From: Bacillota bacterium
GTDB lineage: Bacteria; Bacillota; Clostridia; Lachnospirales; Lachnospiraceae
Direction: 5' to 3'
Assembly (NCBI GenBank): GCA_023423335.1
Contig: JAFAFU010000063.1
Coordinates: forward strand, 101,828-165,827
DNA length: 64,000 nt
The notes beneath the pieces are model-generated. The model made no database searches, was not told where the DNA came from, and worked only from the letters and a program-made list of their open reading frames with translations. The position numbers and the translations under genes are program-made. Below, one piece after another: positions 43,803 through 52,794 of the stretch. How positions within the stretch are numbered: the stretch's first letter is position 1; the number at the start of each line of letters is the position of its first letter.

Positions 43803-44996
43803 ATGAAGAAAAGGATATACGATAACAAATATGGCTTTCAAACCAGAGCGGTACATACCGGAAATGATGTTGACAGTGAAACCGGCGCGATTAAGCGGCC
43901 GATTACCATGGCAAACAGCTACGAGCTGCCCTATGATCCTTCGGAATTAAATTGGAGCAGTGCGGGCAAGAATTTGTATACAAGGAACGGCGGCTCAAAT
44001 CAGCAATATTTACAGGAAAAATTAGCATCGCTGGAGAATGGGGAGGATTGTATCGTTTTAGCATCGGGAGTTGCCGCCTTATCCGGTTTGTTCTTTTCTC
44101 TTTGTAACAGAGGGGATCATATTATATATTCCAATATTACCTATATAGCGGTATATCGTTTGCTCCATGAGTTATTAAATAATAAATATGGTGTGGAAAC
44201 TACCATTATAGATACAACAGATATTGAAGCGGTGAAAGCAGCCATAAAACCTAATACAAGGCTGATACATATAGAGACACCGGGAAACCCGACGCTTTCC
44301 GTATCGGATATTGAAGCCTTGGCGGAAATAGCCCATGAGAATCATGCATTGCTGTCTGTAGACAATACCTTTGCTTCGCCGTATAATCAGAGACCCATAG
44401 ATCTGGGTGCGGACTTTGCCGTTGAAAGTCTTACGAAATATATCAATGGGCATGGAGATGCGATGGGAGGAGCCATCATAGGTCAGAAAAAGCATCTTGA
44501 TATCATCAGAACGCAGTCGCAGGTTAATCTGGGAGGAGTTATCAGTCCCTTCAATGCATGGTTGATTATGAGGGGAGCGGTAACTCTGCCCCTCAGAATG
44601 AAACAGCATAACGAAAATGCATTAAAGGTTGCAAGATATCTGGAAACAGTTAAAGGTGTCAGCTTTGTAGCTTATCCGGGACTGGAAAGTCACCCCGGAC
44701 ATGAAATTGCCAAAAAGCAGATGACAGGCGGCTACGGTGGAGTACTTTCCTTTGGACTGAAAGCAGATCATGATCGTCACAACCAGTTTGTAAGCCACTT
44801 AAACGTTATTACATCCGCGGTTTCACTGGGGCATGACGAAAGCTTGATTGTGTTTCTGGGAGAGGGGGATGAAAGACAGTATTTATATCCCGGACAATTT
44901 CATAATGGCTTCTTTCGATTTAGCGTAGGAATTGAAGATGCCGAGGATATCATTGAGGATTTAAGACAAGCCTTTGAAAAGGTAAATTTGCTATGA
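43803..44996 (+). CDS. Cys/Met-metabolism PLP-dependent enzyme (cystathionine gamma-synthase/lyase or methionine gamma-lyase family)
   Basis: The 397-residue protein has the family features: YTRNGGSNQQYLQEKLASLE, the cofactor aspartate in SVDNTFASP, and the PLP lysine in SLTKYINGHGDAMGG (about residue 207). The C-terminal VSLGHDESLI segment resembles methionine gamma-lyases and O-acetylhomoserine sulfhydrylases. The start at 43803 is chosen because the ATGGAGG at 43791 is the ribosome site. Its place before sulfonate-type transport and metK points to sulfur amino-acid metabolism. The exact reaction is not fixed by sequence. Confidence 0.9.
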   Translation: MKKRIYDNKYGFQTRAVHTGNDVDSETGAIKRPITMANSYELPYDPSELNWSSAGKNLYTRNGGSNQQYLQEKLASLENGEDCIVLASGVAALSGLFFSLCNRGDHIIYSNITYIAVYRLLHELLNNKYGVETTIIDTTDIEAVKAAIKPNTRLIHIETPGNPTLSVSDIEALAEIAHENHALLSVDNTFASPYNQRPIDLGADFAVESLTKYINGHGDAMGGAIIGQKKHLDIIRTQSQVNLGGVISPFNAWLIMRGAVTLPLRMKQHNENALKVARYLETVKGVSFVAYPGLESHPGHEIAKKQMTGGYGGVLSFGLKADHDRHNQFVSHLNVITSAVSLGHDESLIVFLGEGDERQYLYPGQFHNGFFRFSVGIEDAEDIIEDLRQAFEKVNLL

Positions 44997-45028
44997 ATAG
45001 AAAAACATGAGATTACTTAAATTTTTTG

Positions 45029-45057
45029 TTGACAAATTAGTAATATAGGCATATACT
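45029..45057 (+). promoter_or_regulatory. Promoter of the radical SAM-SsuABC-metK operon
   Basis: TTGACA (45029-45034), 17-base spacer, TATACT (45052-45057). Transcription starts near 45064, upstream of the hairpin at 45120. Confidence 0.85.
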
Positions 45058-45119
45058 ACAAAACATATATAACATATAATATAAATATGTAAAGAATAGT
45101 AAGACTGACTAGAACACTA

Positions 45120-45165
45120 GAGGTCTCAGGGGCAGATGATTAATCTGTCCTTGGGATCTCTTTTT
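45120..45165 (+). terminator. Leader terminator, probable attenuator of the sulfur operon
   Basis: An 18-bp stem (45120-45137 with 45143-45160, several G-U pairs, 5-nt loop) is followed directly by TTTTT. It lies between the promoter and the first gene, so it would stop transcription in the leader unless relieved. Upstream GAC...CTAG/CTAG...GTC (about 45102-45125) could form a competing hairpin that takes up the 5' arm. No SAM-I, T-box or other leader that I recognise is present. Confidence 0.7.
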
Positions 45166-45190
45166 GTTATAGCGGAAAGGAAGATGCATT

Positions 45191-46444
45191 ATGGCGGAAG
45201 CAGAATACGACAGGGAATGGAGAAAAAAGGAGCTGAGTTTAAGTGAAGTGATTGAAAAATATCCCCATATCTCTCCCTTCGTCATTATCAAAACCGATGT
45301 GCAGAGAAGGGGAGTAATCTATACGGATGCGGCTCTAGATAAGGTTGATGATAATATCCATCAGACGGTACATAGGAATTTTGCGGGAGAGAAAAAGGAT
45401 AAGAGTCCGGTATCTTTATTACTTCGAGACGGAACCAGTGTTCTTACGGGAGGGACCTACCGGGGGTTATCTACCAAAAGAGATCCCTTCGTAGTGGATG
45501 TAGTCGATGGAAAAACCGTTCTCACGGATAACGGCGAGGTATTTGAGGAGGTGGAATATTGGGAGAAGCCTCAGTTCTACGATAAAGTGACCGCCAGCGG
45601 CAAGCCCATGTGGCAGATTGCGTGGGCGAGACCGCAGCGAATTGATATCAATCCCAATCAATATTGCCAATTCTGGGAGACACCCGGTCATGGGTGCAAA
45701 TACTGTTCCATTGCGGCGGCGTATAAATCCAGTGACAAAGAGCAGTTCCTTCAAGTGGATGATATTGCTGAAACCGTAGCGGAAGCACTGAAGGAAAAGG
45801 GCAGATATACCAGTGTTTTTCTGACGGGCGGAACTATTTTAGACGGTAAAGAATTACTTGATGAAGAGGTTGATTATTATATTGCTATTTTAAAACGCAT
45901 CGGTGAAAATTTTGGTCACAAAAAATTTCCGAGCCAGCTTATCGGTACGGCATTTAATGAGCGGCAGCTGAGGAGACTATACGAGGAGACGGGGCTGATG
46001 AGCTATACGGCAGATATTGAAGTCTTAAATGAAGAAAAGTTCAATTGGATTTGTCCGGGAAAGGCAGCAAAAGTCGGTTACAGAGAATGGAAGGAACGGC
46101 TGTATAAAGCGGTAGAGATATTCGGAAGAGGGAATGTCAATACGGGGCTTGTGGTAGGAACAGAAATGGCGACACCGAATGGATTTACAACAGAGGACGA
46201 GGGTGTGGCAGCGACCCTGGCAGAGGCGGAGGAATTATGCAGGCATGGAGTCAGTCCGGTAGGATGCGTATGGACAGTAGCTCCGGGGTCCATCTTTTTT
46301 AATCAAAAAACGCCGTCCCTGGAATATTACATCAGAGTTTCTGAGGGATTTGATAATCTCCGCAGGAAATATGACATTAATATTGATATGGATAATTATC
46401 GCCGGTGCGGTAATCATCCGGATACGGATTTATCAAGAATTTAA
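45191..46444 (+). CDS. Radical SAM protein with CX9CX2C cluster motif
   Basis: The 417-residue protein has CQFWETPGHGCKYC (about residues 160-173), a wider spacing than the standard CX3CX2C, within YCQFW...CSIAAAYK. It also has the LTGGT SAM motif and a TIM-barrel pattern. The ~150-residue N-terminal part with FYDKVTASGKPMWQIA resembles the radical SAM protein of the MSMEG_0568 type, an impression that needs a search. It is the first gene of an operon with a split-barrel flavin-type protein, a SsuABC-type importer and MetK, so it likely acts on an imported sulfur compound. Confidence 0.82.
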   Translation: MAEAEYDREWRKKELSLSEVIEKYPHISPFVIIKTDVQRRGVIYTDAALDKVDDNIHQTVHRNFAGEKKDKSPVSLLLRDGTSVLTGGTYRGLSTKRDPFVVDVVDGKTVLTDNGEVFEEVEYWEKPQFYDKVTASGKPMWQIAWARPQRIDINPNQYCQFWETPGHGCKYCSIAAAYKSSDKEQFLQVDDIAETVAEALKEKGRYTSVFLTGGTILDGKELLDEEVDYYIAILKRIGENFGHKKFPSQLIGTAFNERQLRRLYEETGLMSYTADIEVLNEEKFNWICPGKAAKVGYREWKERLYKAVEIFGRGNVNTGLVVGTEMATPNGFTTEDEGVAATLAEAEELCRHGVSPVGCVWTVAPGSIFFNQKTPSLEYYIRVSEGFDNLRRKYDINIDMDNYRRCGNHPDTDLSRI

Positions 46445-46457
46445 GGGGGTGAGTAGA

Positions 46458-46925
46458 ATGGCAGTTGAATTAGGTGATGACATTAAAGCCTTATTACAGG
46501 AGAAGGATACGATAAAAGCCGTTGCAAGCGTAGACAGGGATGGAAATCCTCATGTGACATATAAAGGCTCGCTTCATATTAATGGAGACGGTAATTTGGA
46601 ATTTTATGAGTTAATCGAATCCTCACAGACCAATAAAAATTTTGTATCAAGCATCTGGTTTAAGCATAAGGTTGCGATCAATATCCTGGGAAAAGATAAA
46701 CGCAGTTATCAGATTAAGGGGACTCCCTATAAGGCGATTATCGCAGGAAGAGAATTTCAGAAGCATTACAATTTGCTTCAGGCACAGTTCGATAACATCG
46801 ACCTGTCCACGATTTGGGTAATCGAACCGGAGGAAGTAATTGAAGAATCCTTTGAAAAGAGAAGACAGGAAGAAGAAAAAGCACACCCACTGCTGGGTCA
46901 TTTGGACCGCTGGGTGGTTGATTAA
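46458..46925 (+). CDS. Pyridoxamine 5'-phosphate oxidase-like split-barrel protein
   Basis: The 155-residue protein matches the FMN-binding split-barrel fold: VASVDRDGNPHVTYKGSLH, then KVAINILGKDKRSYQIKGTP. Members bind FMN, F420 or haem and reduce or oxidise small molecules. The start at 46458 follows GGGGGTGAG, 13 bases after the radical SAM gene, so the two are translated from one message and probably act in one pathway. Confidence 0.8.
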   Translation: MAVELGDDIKALLQEKDTIKAVASVDRDGNPHVTYKGSLHINGDGNLEFYELIESSQTNKNFVSSIWFKHKVAINILGKDKRSYQIKGTPYKAIIAGREFQKHYNLLQAQFDNIDLSTIWVIEPEEVIEESFEKRRQEEEKAHPLLGHLDRWVVD

Positions 46926-46941
46926 AGAGAGAGGATAAAGA

Positions 46942-47034
46942 GTGAAAGAAAAATCACTTTTACTCGGAAAGAACCCGCCAAGCGGCTTCTTTCATCAGAT
47001 TTTGTGACGGCGCAAAGCGCCATAATGGAGGTAA
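46942..47034 (+). promoter_or_regulatory. Three-hairpin leader with a 21-codon frame before the SsuA-type gene
   Basis: GTGA/TCAC (46942-46957), GAAAGAA-CCGC/GCGG-TTCTTTC (46967-46993) and GGCGC/GCGCC (47009-47021) are followed by ATAATGGAGGTAAAT and ATG 47037. A GTG frame after GAGAGAGGATAAAGA (46942-47007) encodes VKEKSLLLGKNPPSGFFHQI plus one residue. The plan matches the GH11 and PLP-gene leaders. Confidence 0.7.
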
Positions 47035-47036
47035 AT

Positions 47037-48104
47037 ATGAAGAAGAAGTATATCACTATGCTGGCATTAATCGGTGTGATCGGATTCGCCGCAGTCGGAT
47101 GCCAAAAGTCAGATAAGCCGGAAACAAAAGCTACTGCTAATCAGGAAAAGGAAGTGGATTCAAAAAATGATACAGGCGGAGGAACAGAGCAGCCGGAAGA
47201 GGGCAAGGATTACTCGGGACTGGTGATCCGCCTGGCATATCAGCCCAGCCATGCCCAGCCGCTGGTGGCCCAGGAATTAGGCCTGTTTGAAAAAGAGTTT
47301 GCCGCGGATGGCATTACGGTGGAATTAGCGAAATTTGCTTCAGGGCCCCCGATCATTGAAGCCTTTGCCGCGGGCGAGGTTGATTTCGGACTGGTGGGTG
47401 ACCAACCGGCAATCCAGGGAAAAGCCAATAATCTTCCTATTAAAATCATTGGTACCTATGGTTCTACAGAGAAAGGAAACGCTTTAATTGCAACGAAGGA
47501 ATCCGGAATTATCTCCCTGAAGGATATCAAGGGGAAAAAGATCGGATATACGGTAGGAAGCGTAGGACATCAATTATTGTTAAAGTTTTTGGAGTCAGAG
47601 GGATTAACGACAGAGGATGCAGAGCTGTATAATCTATCCCCCGGAGATATCTATACCTCGTTAGAAAGCGGATCGATTGACGGCGCAGTGACCTGGGAGC
47701 CTTATATCACCAACAGCGTATCCGCAGGGGTCGCTGACATCATTCAGGACGGAACAGGCTACAAATACAACGTTAATGTTATTATCGCCAATGAAAGCTT
47801 TCTGGGTCAGTATCCGGAGGTGGCTGCCCGGTTATTGCAGGTACTGAATGAGGCAAAGGAATGGTCCGATGCAAATAAGGAGGAAACCTTGCAGATTTTA
47901 GCAGAAACCAGCGGTCTGGATGCCTCTGTCTTTGAAGCTTCCTTTGAAAAGTTTGACCGCAGCTTATTCCTGGATCAAAAGAAAATCGAATCGATCATAG
48001 AGACTGCGGCATATCTGAAAGAGCAGGGAACGATCAGAAGCGAAGTGGATGCAGAAGCGATTATTGACTTGTCATTTTTACAGGCGGCGGATATCACAGA
48101 ATAA
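47037..48104 (+). CDS. SsuA/NMT1-type substrate-binding lipoprotein
   Basis: The 355-residue lipoprotein has lipobox AAVGC (about residues 17-21), an acidic linker, and an SsuA/ThiY-type binding fold: IRLAYQPSHAQPLVAQELGLFEKEF, AGEVDFGLVGDQPA and GSIDGAVTWEPY. It should capture an aliphatic sulfonate, thioether or similar sulfur compound and deliver it to the permease encoded next. The start at 47037 follows ATGGAGG; the in-frame ATG at 47025 is part of that ribosome site. Confidence 0.88.
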   Translation: MKKKYITMLALIGVIGFAAVGCQKSDKPETKATANQEKEVDSKNDTGGGTEQPEEGKDYSGLVIRLAYQPSHAQPLVAQELGLFEKEFAADGITVELAKFASGPPIIEAFAAGEVDFGLVGDQPAIQGKANNLPIKIIGTYGSTEKGNALIATKESGIISLKDIKGKKIGYTVGSVGHQLLLKFLESEGLTTEDAELYNLSPGDIYTSLESGSIDGAVTWEPYITNSVSAGVADIIQDGTGYKYNVNVIIANESFLGQYPEVAARLLQVLNEAKEWSDANKEETLQILAETSGLDASVFEASFEKFDRSLFLDQKKIESIIETAAYLKEQGTIRSEVDAEAIIDLSFLQAADITE

Positions 48105-48115
48105 GAGGATAAATA

Positions 48116-48907
48116 GTGAGCAGGTTAAAAAAGGGCAGTAATCATAAAACCGTAATAAGAAAAATTATAATGGGAGCAATTTTACCGGTGATATTCTTGG
48201 CGGTATGGGAGTATTTCGGAAGAAACGGTACCATCAATCAATCCATCCTTCCAAAGCCTTCTACACTGTGGGAGGCTTTGAAGGAGATGACCTTATCCGG
48301 GAAATTACAAAGGCATCTGTTGGTGAGCTTAGTGCGTGTGGCGAAGGGGTTTGCATTGGGTGCTTTCTTAGGACTGGCGGGAGGTACCATAATCGGTCTG
48401 TCGAAAACAGCCAGTGAACTTTTTGCCGCACTGATCGGCATATTACGGCCGGTTCCGATTATTGCATGGGTTCCGATGTTGATTTTATGGATGGGTATTG
48501 ACGAGGCTTCGAAGGCAACACTCATTGCCATCGGAAGCTTTTGGCCTATTTTATTAAACACCATCCGAGGCATTCAGAATGCAGATAAGAAGCTGCTGGA
48601 GGTTGCTTTTATCCTGGAGAAGAACAGAAAACAGATATTGACGAAGGTGATCCTCCCGTCGGCATTGCCATCCGTATTTACCGGTATCCGCATCGGAATC
48701 GGCGCGGCGTGGTCCTGTGTAGTTGCGGCGGAAATGATAGCGGCGGCGAAGGGGATTGGATATCTGATCATGTATTCCAGAGAATTATCACAGCCGGACA
48801 TTATGCTTGTGGGCGTATTTTCAATCGGTATCATAGGACTTATGATTGACGCGGTATTAATCAGAATAGAGAAAAGGGTACTAAGATGGAATATAGCGGA
48901 GGAATAG
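48116..48907 (+). CDS. SsuC-type ABC importer permease
   Basis: The 263-residue protein has six predicted helices and the cytoplasmic EAA-type loop LLEVAFILEKNRKQILTKVILPSALPSVFTGIR, located around residues 160-192. It starts with GTG 11 bases after the binding-protein gene and is followed 12 bases later by the ATPase gene. Confidence 0.9.
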   Translation: MSRLKKGSNHKTVIRKIIMGAILPVIFLAVWEYFGRNGTINQSILPKPSTLWEALKEMTLSGKLQRHLLVSLVRVAKGFALGAFLGLAGGTIIGLSKTASELFAALIGILRPVPIIAWVPMLILWMGIDEASKATLIAIGSFWPILLNTIRGIQNADKKLLEVAFILEKNRKQILTKVILPSALPSVFTGIRIGIGAAWSCVVAAEMIAAAKGIGYLIMYSRELSQPDIMLVGVFSIGIIGLMIDAVLIRIEKRVLRWNIAEE

Positions 48908-48919
48908 AGGCATAGATAG

Positions 48920-49699
48920 ATGGGAGCAAATAAAAAATTAGTGATTCATCATGTGAATAAAGTATTTCAGCTGGATGACGGCGATCTTGAAGTGCTGTCA
49001 GATATCAATTTGGAAATTGAAGGCGGAGAATTTATCAGCATTGTCGGAGCCAGCGGATGCGGAAAAAGCACACTTCTTCGAATTATCGCCGGTTTGGAGG
49101 ACGCCTCCGGGGGTGAAGTAAGTATCGGAGACAGGAAGGTGGAAAGGCCCTCCGTGGAAACAGGAATGATTTTTCAGGAATCCAGACTATTTCCCTGGTT
49201 GAGTGTAGCACAGAATATTGAATTCGGTATTCACAAGAAGCTGACAAAAGAGACAAGGAATAAGCTGATCAGGGAACATATCGAATTAGTAAAGCTGGAT
49301 GGTTTTGAAAAAGCTTTGCCCAGACAATTGTCGGGGGGAATGCAGCAGAGAGTCAGTATAGCCAGAGCGCTGATTAACCAGCCAAGTGTATTGCTTTTGG
49401 ATGAACCCTTCGGAGCTCTGGATGCCTTGACCAGAATTAATATGCAGAATGAGGTTTTAAGGATATGGCAGGCAGAACAGACGACCATGCTTCTTATTAC
49501 CCATGATATTGACGAAGCTATTTTTTTGAGTGACCGCATTATTATTATGTCGGATCGGCCGGGCATCGTAAAGAGGATCATACCGGTACCAATGACAAGG
49601 CCAAGAGACAGAAGCAGCTATGAATTTATGCAAATACGAAGGGAGATATACTCGGAATTCTTTGAGGACAGCAATATCTCAATCGATTATTACCTGTAA
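48920..49699 (+). CDS. SsuB-type ABC importer ATPase
   Basis: The 259-residue protein has Walker A GASGCGKST, Q-loop IFQESRLFPWL, the signature LSGGMQQRVSIARAL, Walker B VLLLDEPFGALD and the H-loop LITHDIDEA. It belongs to the nitrate/sulfonate/taurine uptake branch and energises uptake with the two preceding proteins. Confidence 0.93.
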   Translation: MGANKKLVIHHVNKVFQLDDGDLEVLSDINLEIEGGEFISIVGASGCGKSTLLRIIAGLEDASGGEVSIGDRKVERPSVETGMIFQESRLFPWLSVAQNIEFGIHKKLTKETRNKLIREHIELVKLDGFEKALPRQLSGGMQQRVSIARALINQPSVLLLDEPFGALDALTRINMQNEVLRIWQAEQTTMLLITHDIDEAIFLSDRIIIMSDRPGIVKRIIPVPMTRPRDRSSYEFMQIRREIYSEFFEDSNISIDYYL

Positions 49700-49740
49700 G
49701 AGATATTATAATTTCGATATAAAGGAAAGGAATAAGTACA

Positions 49741-50919
49741 ATGGGTAGATTTTTTACATCAGAATCAGTCACAGAGGGACATCCGGACAAAATCGCAGAC
49801 CAGATATCGGACGCAATTCTGGATGCTTTGATCGAACAGGATCCTTATTCACGGGTTGCGGCCGAGACAACAGTAGCTACCGGATTGGCATTGGTGGTTG
49901 GTGAGATAACCACCGGGGCATATGTGGATATTCCGAAAATCATCCGAAAGACCATTAGGGAGATCGGATATACGCAAAATTCGGGCGGCTTTGATGCGGA
50001 CTCCATTGCGGTTTTAACCTCCATAGATGAACAATCCGCGGATATAGCCCTTGGGGTTGATAAAGCCCTTGAAACAAAGCAGGAGAATTCCGGGAAGGAT
50101 TTTGGCGCCGGTGCAGGAGATCAGGGTATTATCTTCGGTTATGCGACGAATGAAACACCGGAATATTTACCGCCGGCACTCTCCTTTGCCCACAGACTCA
50201 CAAGGAGACTGGCCAAGGTACGCAAAAACGGTACGCTGGATTACTTAAGACCGGACGGTAAATCACAGGTTACCGTAGAATTTGATGAGAAAGGAAAAGT
50301 AAAGAGAGTAGATACGATTGTTATTTCTACCCAGCATAGTGAAGAGGCTAAGCTCGAACAGATCAGGCAGGATGTGATCCGGCATGTTATCGAAGCAGTT
50401 ATTTCGGAAGAGCTTCTGGATTCAGACACAAAGTACTATATCAACCCAACAGGACGTTTTGTAATCGGCGGTCCCCAGGGTGACGCAGGACTGACAGGCA
50501 GAAAAATCATTGTAGATACTTATGGCGGAACAGGAAGACATGGAGGCGGTGCATTTTCCGGAAAGGACCCGACGAAGGTGGACCGGTCCGCTGCCTATGC
50601 GGCCAGATGGGTCGCTAAGAATCTCGTGGCAGCAGGAGCGGCAGATAAGCTTGAAATAGAGGTGGCATATGCCATCGGTGTTGCAAAACCGGTATCCATC
50701 GCAGTGGAAACCTTCAGAACCGGTAAAATAACAGATCAGAGGATTATTGAAATTATTGAAAAAGAATTTGATTTAAGGCCTTCTGCTATCATCGAGGCAT
50801 TGGATCTCAGAAAACCGATCTATAGGCAGACGGCTGCTTACGGACATTTCGGGAGAACCGACATTGATCTTTCTTGGGAGAGATTAAATAAGGCGGAGGC
50901 GATTAAGAAATATCTATAA
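49741..50919 (+). CDS. metK: S-adenosylmethionine synthetase
   Basis: Makes S-adenosylmethionine from methionine and ATP. The 392-residue protein has [20 protein letters not shown] (ATP and metal site), [12 protein letters not shown], and [16 protein letters not shown]. Its place at the end of an operon with a sulfur-compound importer and a radical SAM enzyme links methionine supply to SAM demand. The gene starts 41 bases after the ATPase gene. Confidence 0.98.
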   Translation: MGRFFTSESVTEGHPDKIADQISDAILDALIEQDPYSRVAAETTVATGLALVVGEITTGAYVDIPKIIRKTIREIGYTQNSGGFDADSIAVLTSIDEQSADIALGVDKALETKQENSGKDFGAGAGDQGIIFGYATNETPEYLPPALSFAHRLTRRLAKVRKNGTLDYLRPDGKSQVTVEFDEKGKVKRVDTIVISTQHSEEAKLEQIRQDVIRHVIEAVISEELLDSDTKYYINPTGRFVIGGPQGDAGLTGRKIIVDTYGGTGRHGGGAFSGKDPTKVDRSAAYAARWVAKNLVAAGAADKLEIEVAYAIGVAKPVSIAVETFRTGKITDQRIIEIIEKEFDLRPSAIIEALDLRKPIYRQTAAYGHFGRTDIDLSWERLNKAEAIKKYL

Positions 50920-50966
50920 AGCATAGGAAATCAAGCATGAAATATTCGAAGGTATTATAAGAATAA

Positions 50967-51007
50967 GGGGTCGCGAACAATAATAAAAGCTATTGTACAG
51001 CAACCCC
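50967..51007. terminator. Hairpin between metK and the GH11 array
   Basis: GGGGT...ACAATA pairs with TATTGT...ACCCC with small internal loops. It lacks a T-run, but it lies between converging genes. Confidence 0.55.
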
Positions 51008-51110
51008 TATGAATAATATCTGATTTGTGGACTTTTTATGGACTTTGTATCACAGATTCGGCTTCAACGGTCAGACGCCTGCCGGTGACTCTGCTTATGC
51101 AGATAGCCTG

Positions 51111-51752
51111 TTACCATACCGTTATGTTTGCGGTTCCGCTGCTTTGATATGATTCAACAGCCAGTACCTGGAAGACCCATTCACTTCCCAAATTCATTCC
51201 CCTGCTCTGCCAGGCGTTCACATGGCTGCCAAAGTTGATTTGAGTATTGGGGTTTCCGGTCTGCCGTTTCGATGTCCGGACACTCCAATACTGATAGTAA
51301 GTCTGGGTACCATCAATGGAAGGTGCGTTGTACCGCATAGTCCGATAGATATCATAGGTACCTCCGTCGGTGCTTATAGTGCCCATAAGTGTTCCGATCG
51401 GCCGATTAGTGTCCCATATGTCGACAACACGATATTCTATGAGCGGACTTCTTGTCCATCCATAGAACAATAAATTTGTATTGCCGGATGATGTCAAGGC
51501 ACCGATACTGTAATTACATACTCTGTTGGCTGATCCGGGTCGCCAGCCTTTACCGGCAATAAAGTACCCGCAATTTGACCATGTAACACTGAAATTGCCG
51601 CCAGATCCGTTAACAGCATATACGGTTCCGATGCCATCAGTCTCAAAATGCCAGTAGTTTGTGGCAGCAGATGCAGTCCCTGCAAACATACCGGTAAAGC
51701 TCAATGAAATTGCAAAAAATAGTGCCAAAGCTTTCTTGTTTAGTTTTTTCAT
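51111..51752 (-). CDS. GH11 xylanase-fold secreted protein, copy 1
   Basis: Endo-1,4-beta-xylanase family fold (single-domain beta-jelly roll), 213 residues with a signal peptide ending in GTASA. Thumb [13 protein letters not shown] and end TANITVW are typical. In Bacillus circulans Bcx numbering both catalytic glutamates are present (LIEYR, E78; AVESY, E172). However W9 is Glu (HFETDG), N35 is Tyr (CGYFIAG) and Y80 is Arg. The WGTYRP element has changed to IWDTNRP, the most divergent of the array. Start 51752 follows ATGGAGG. Activity on xylan is possible but altered. Confidence 0.88.
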   Translation of the reverse strand: MKKLNKKALALFFAISLSFTGMFAGTASAATNYWHFETDGIGTVYAVNGSGGNFSVTWSNCGYFIAGKGWRPGSANRVCNYSIGALTSSGNTNLLFYGWTRSPLIEYRVVDIWDTNRPIGTLMGTISTDGGTYDIYRTMRYNAPSIDGTQTYYQYWSVRTSKRQTGNPNTQINFGSHVNAWQSRGMNLGSEWVFQVLAVESYQSSGTANITVW

Positions 51753-51753
51753 T

Positions 51754-51911
51754 CTAACCTCCATTCCGCCGCCAAACGGCGGCACAAAAAAACCGGAAGA
51801 ACAAGGTGTGGGTGTTGTTACACGAACATTGCAGTTCATCCAAAACGAATTTTTCTAATTCGCTTTGTGAAGAATGCTTTTTCTTCCCGTGTGAAGATGC
51901 TTTTTCTTCAC
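51754..51911 (-). promoter_or_regulatory. Leader of GH11 copy 1 with broken short frame
   Basis: From GTG 51911 (after GGGAGG) the frame reads [18 protein letters not shown] and stops. The conserved leader frame continues in another phase as SSQSELEKF...[12 protein letters not shown], with TAG one base before the gene start. The 23-base hairpin unit is present twice, which causes the phase change. The GCCGCC/GGCGGC hairpin precedes AATGGAGG. Confidence 0.65.
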
Positions 51912-51966
51912 ACTATCATCCTCCCTTAAATATAATTTTATTACTATGGACATGGGTCATAGCCTA

Positions 51967-52605
51967 CTACCACACCGTTATGTTGGCGGTTCCACTGCTT
52001 TGATATCCCGCAACGCCTATTATCTGAAAAACAAAATCACTCCCCAGATTCATTCCCTTGCTCCGCCATGCATTCACATGGTTGCCAAAAGTGATTTTGA
52101 CATTGCTTCCGGCTCCCCTCTTGGACGTCCGGACACTCCAATACTGTGGGTAAGTCCGAGTACCGTCAATGGAGGGTGAGTTGTATTGCGTAGTCTGGTA
52201 GATATCATAGGTACCCCCATCGCTGTTTACTATGCCCTTGGAAGATGCTCCTGGCGGACGCCAACTGCCCCAGCTGTCAATAATGAAAAATTCTACGAGG
52301 GGGTTTCTTGTCCATCCATGGAGACCTAAATATGCATTGCCGGATGGTGAAAAGGCACCGGCATTGTAATTGAATATTCTGGAGGCTGATCCGGGAGACC
52401 AGCCTTTACCGACAATAAAATTCCCGCAATTTGTCCATCTAACACTGAAATTGCCGCCAGATCCGTTAACAGCATCTATGGTTCCGGTACCATCGGTTTC
52501 AACGTGCCAATAGGCATCTGCAGATACAGTCCCTGCAAACATAGCGGTAAAGCTCAATGAAATTGCAAAAAACAGCGCCAAAGCTTTCTTATTCAATTTT
52601 TTCAT
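51967..52605 (-). CDS. GH11 xylanase-fold secreted protein, copy 2 (acid/base Glu lost)
   Basis: 212 residues with a signal peptide (MFAGTVSA). The nucleophile Glu is kept (LVEFFIID) and N35 is present (CGNFIVG). The acid/base glutamate equivalent to E172 is replaced by Ala in [12 protein letters not shown]69 is His (LGLHGWTR), Y80 is Phe and W9 is Glu. A retaining xylanase without E172 would be nearly inactive on unactivated substrate, so this copy is probably a binding protein or has another role. It is intact and has a good leader, so it does not look like a simple pseudogene. Confidence 0.88.
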   Translation of the reverse strand: MKKLNKKALALFFAISLSFTAMFAGTVSADAYWHVETDGTGTIDAVNGSGGNFSVRWTNCGNFIVGKGWSPGSASRIFNYNAGAFSPSGNAYLGLHGWTRNPLVEFFIIDSWGSWRPPGASSKGIVNSDGGTYDIYQTTQYNSPSIDGTRTYPQYWSVRTSKRGAGSNVKITFGNHVNAWRSKGMNLGSDFVFQIIGVAGYQSSGTANITVW

Positions 52606-52606
52606 C

Positions 52607-52741
52607 CTAACCTCCATTCTGCCGCCAAACGGCGGCACAAAAAGCCCGGAAGAATAAGGTGTGAGTGTCATTAAATGAACATCGCAGTTCTTTCAAAGCG
52701 AATCTTTCTAATTCGCTTTGTGAAGAATGCTTTTTCTTCAC
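52607..52741 (-). CDS. Leader peptide of GH11 copy 2 (44 codons)
   Basis: GTG 52741 stands 5 bases after AAGGAGGAGG and opens a 44-residue frame. It runs [14 protein letters not shown], then [17 protein letters not shown], and ends [12 protein letters not shown] with TAG one base before the gene ATG. The end of the frame contains both the GCCGCC/GGCGGC hairpin and the GGAGG ribosome site of the xylanase gene, so translation of the two should be coupled. Related frames precede copies 4 and 6. Whether the peptide itself matters is unknown. Confidence 0.55.
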   Translation of the reverse strand: MKKKHSSQSELERFALKELRCSFNDTHTLFFRAFCAAVWRQNGG

Positions 52742-52794
52742 ACTAACCTCCTCCTTAAATATATTTTTATTATTATAGGAAAAGTTCATATATA

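Noticed and set aside
45064..45190. SAM riboswitch or T-box before the sulfur operon
   Set aside because: No SAM-I core and no T-box sequence was found; the leader is only about 100 nt. An attenuator is kept as a description without a named family.
49700..49740. SAM riboswitch directly before metK
   Set aside because: Only 41 bases separate metK from the ATPase gene, with a ribosome site and no room for an aptamer.
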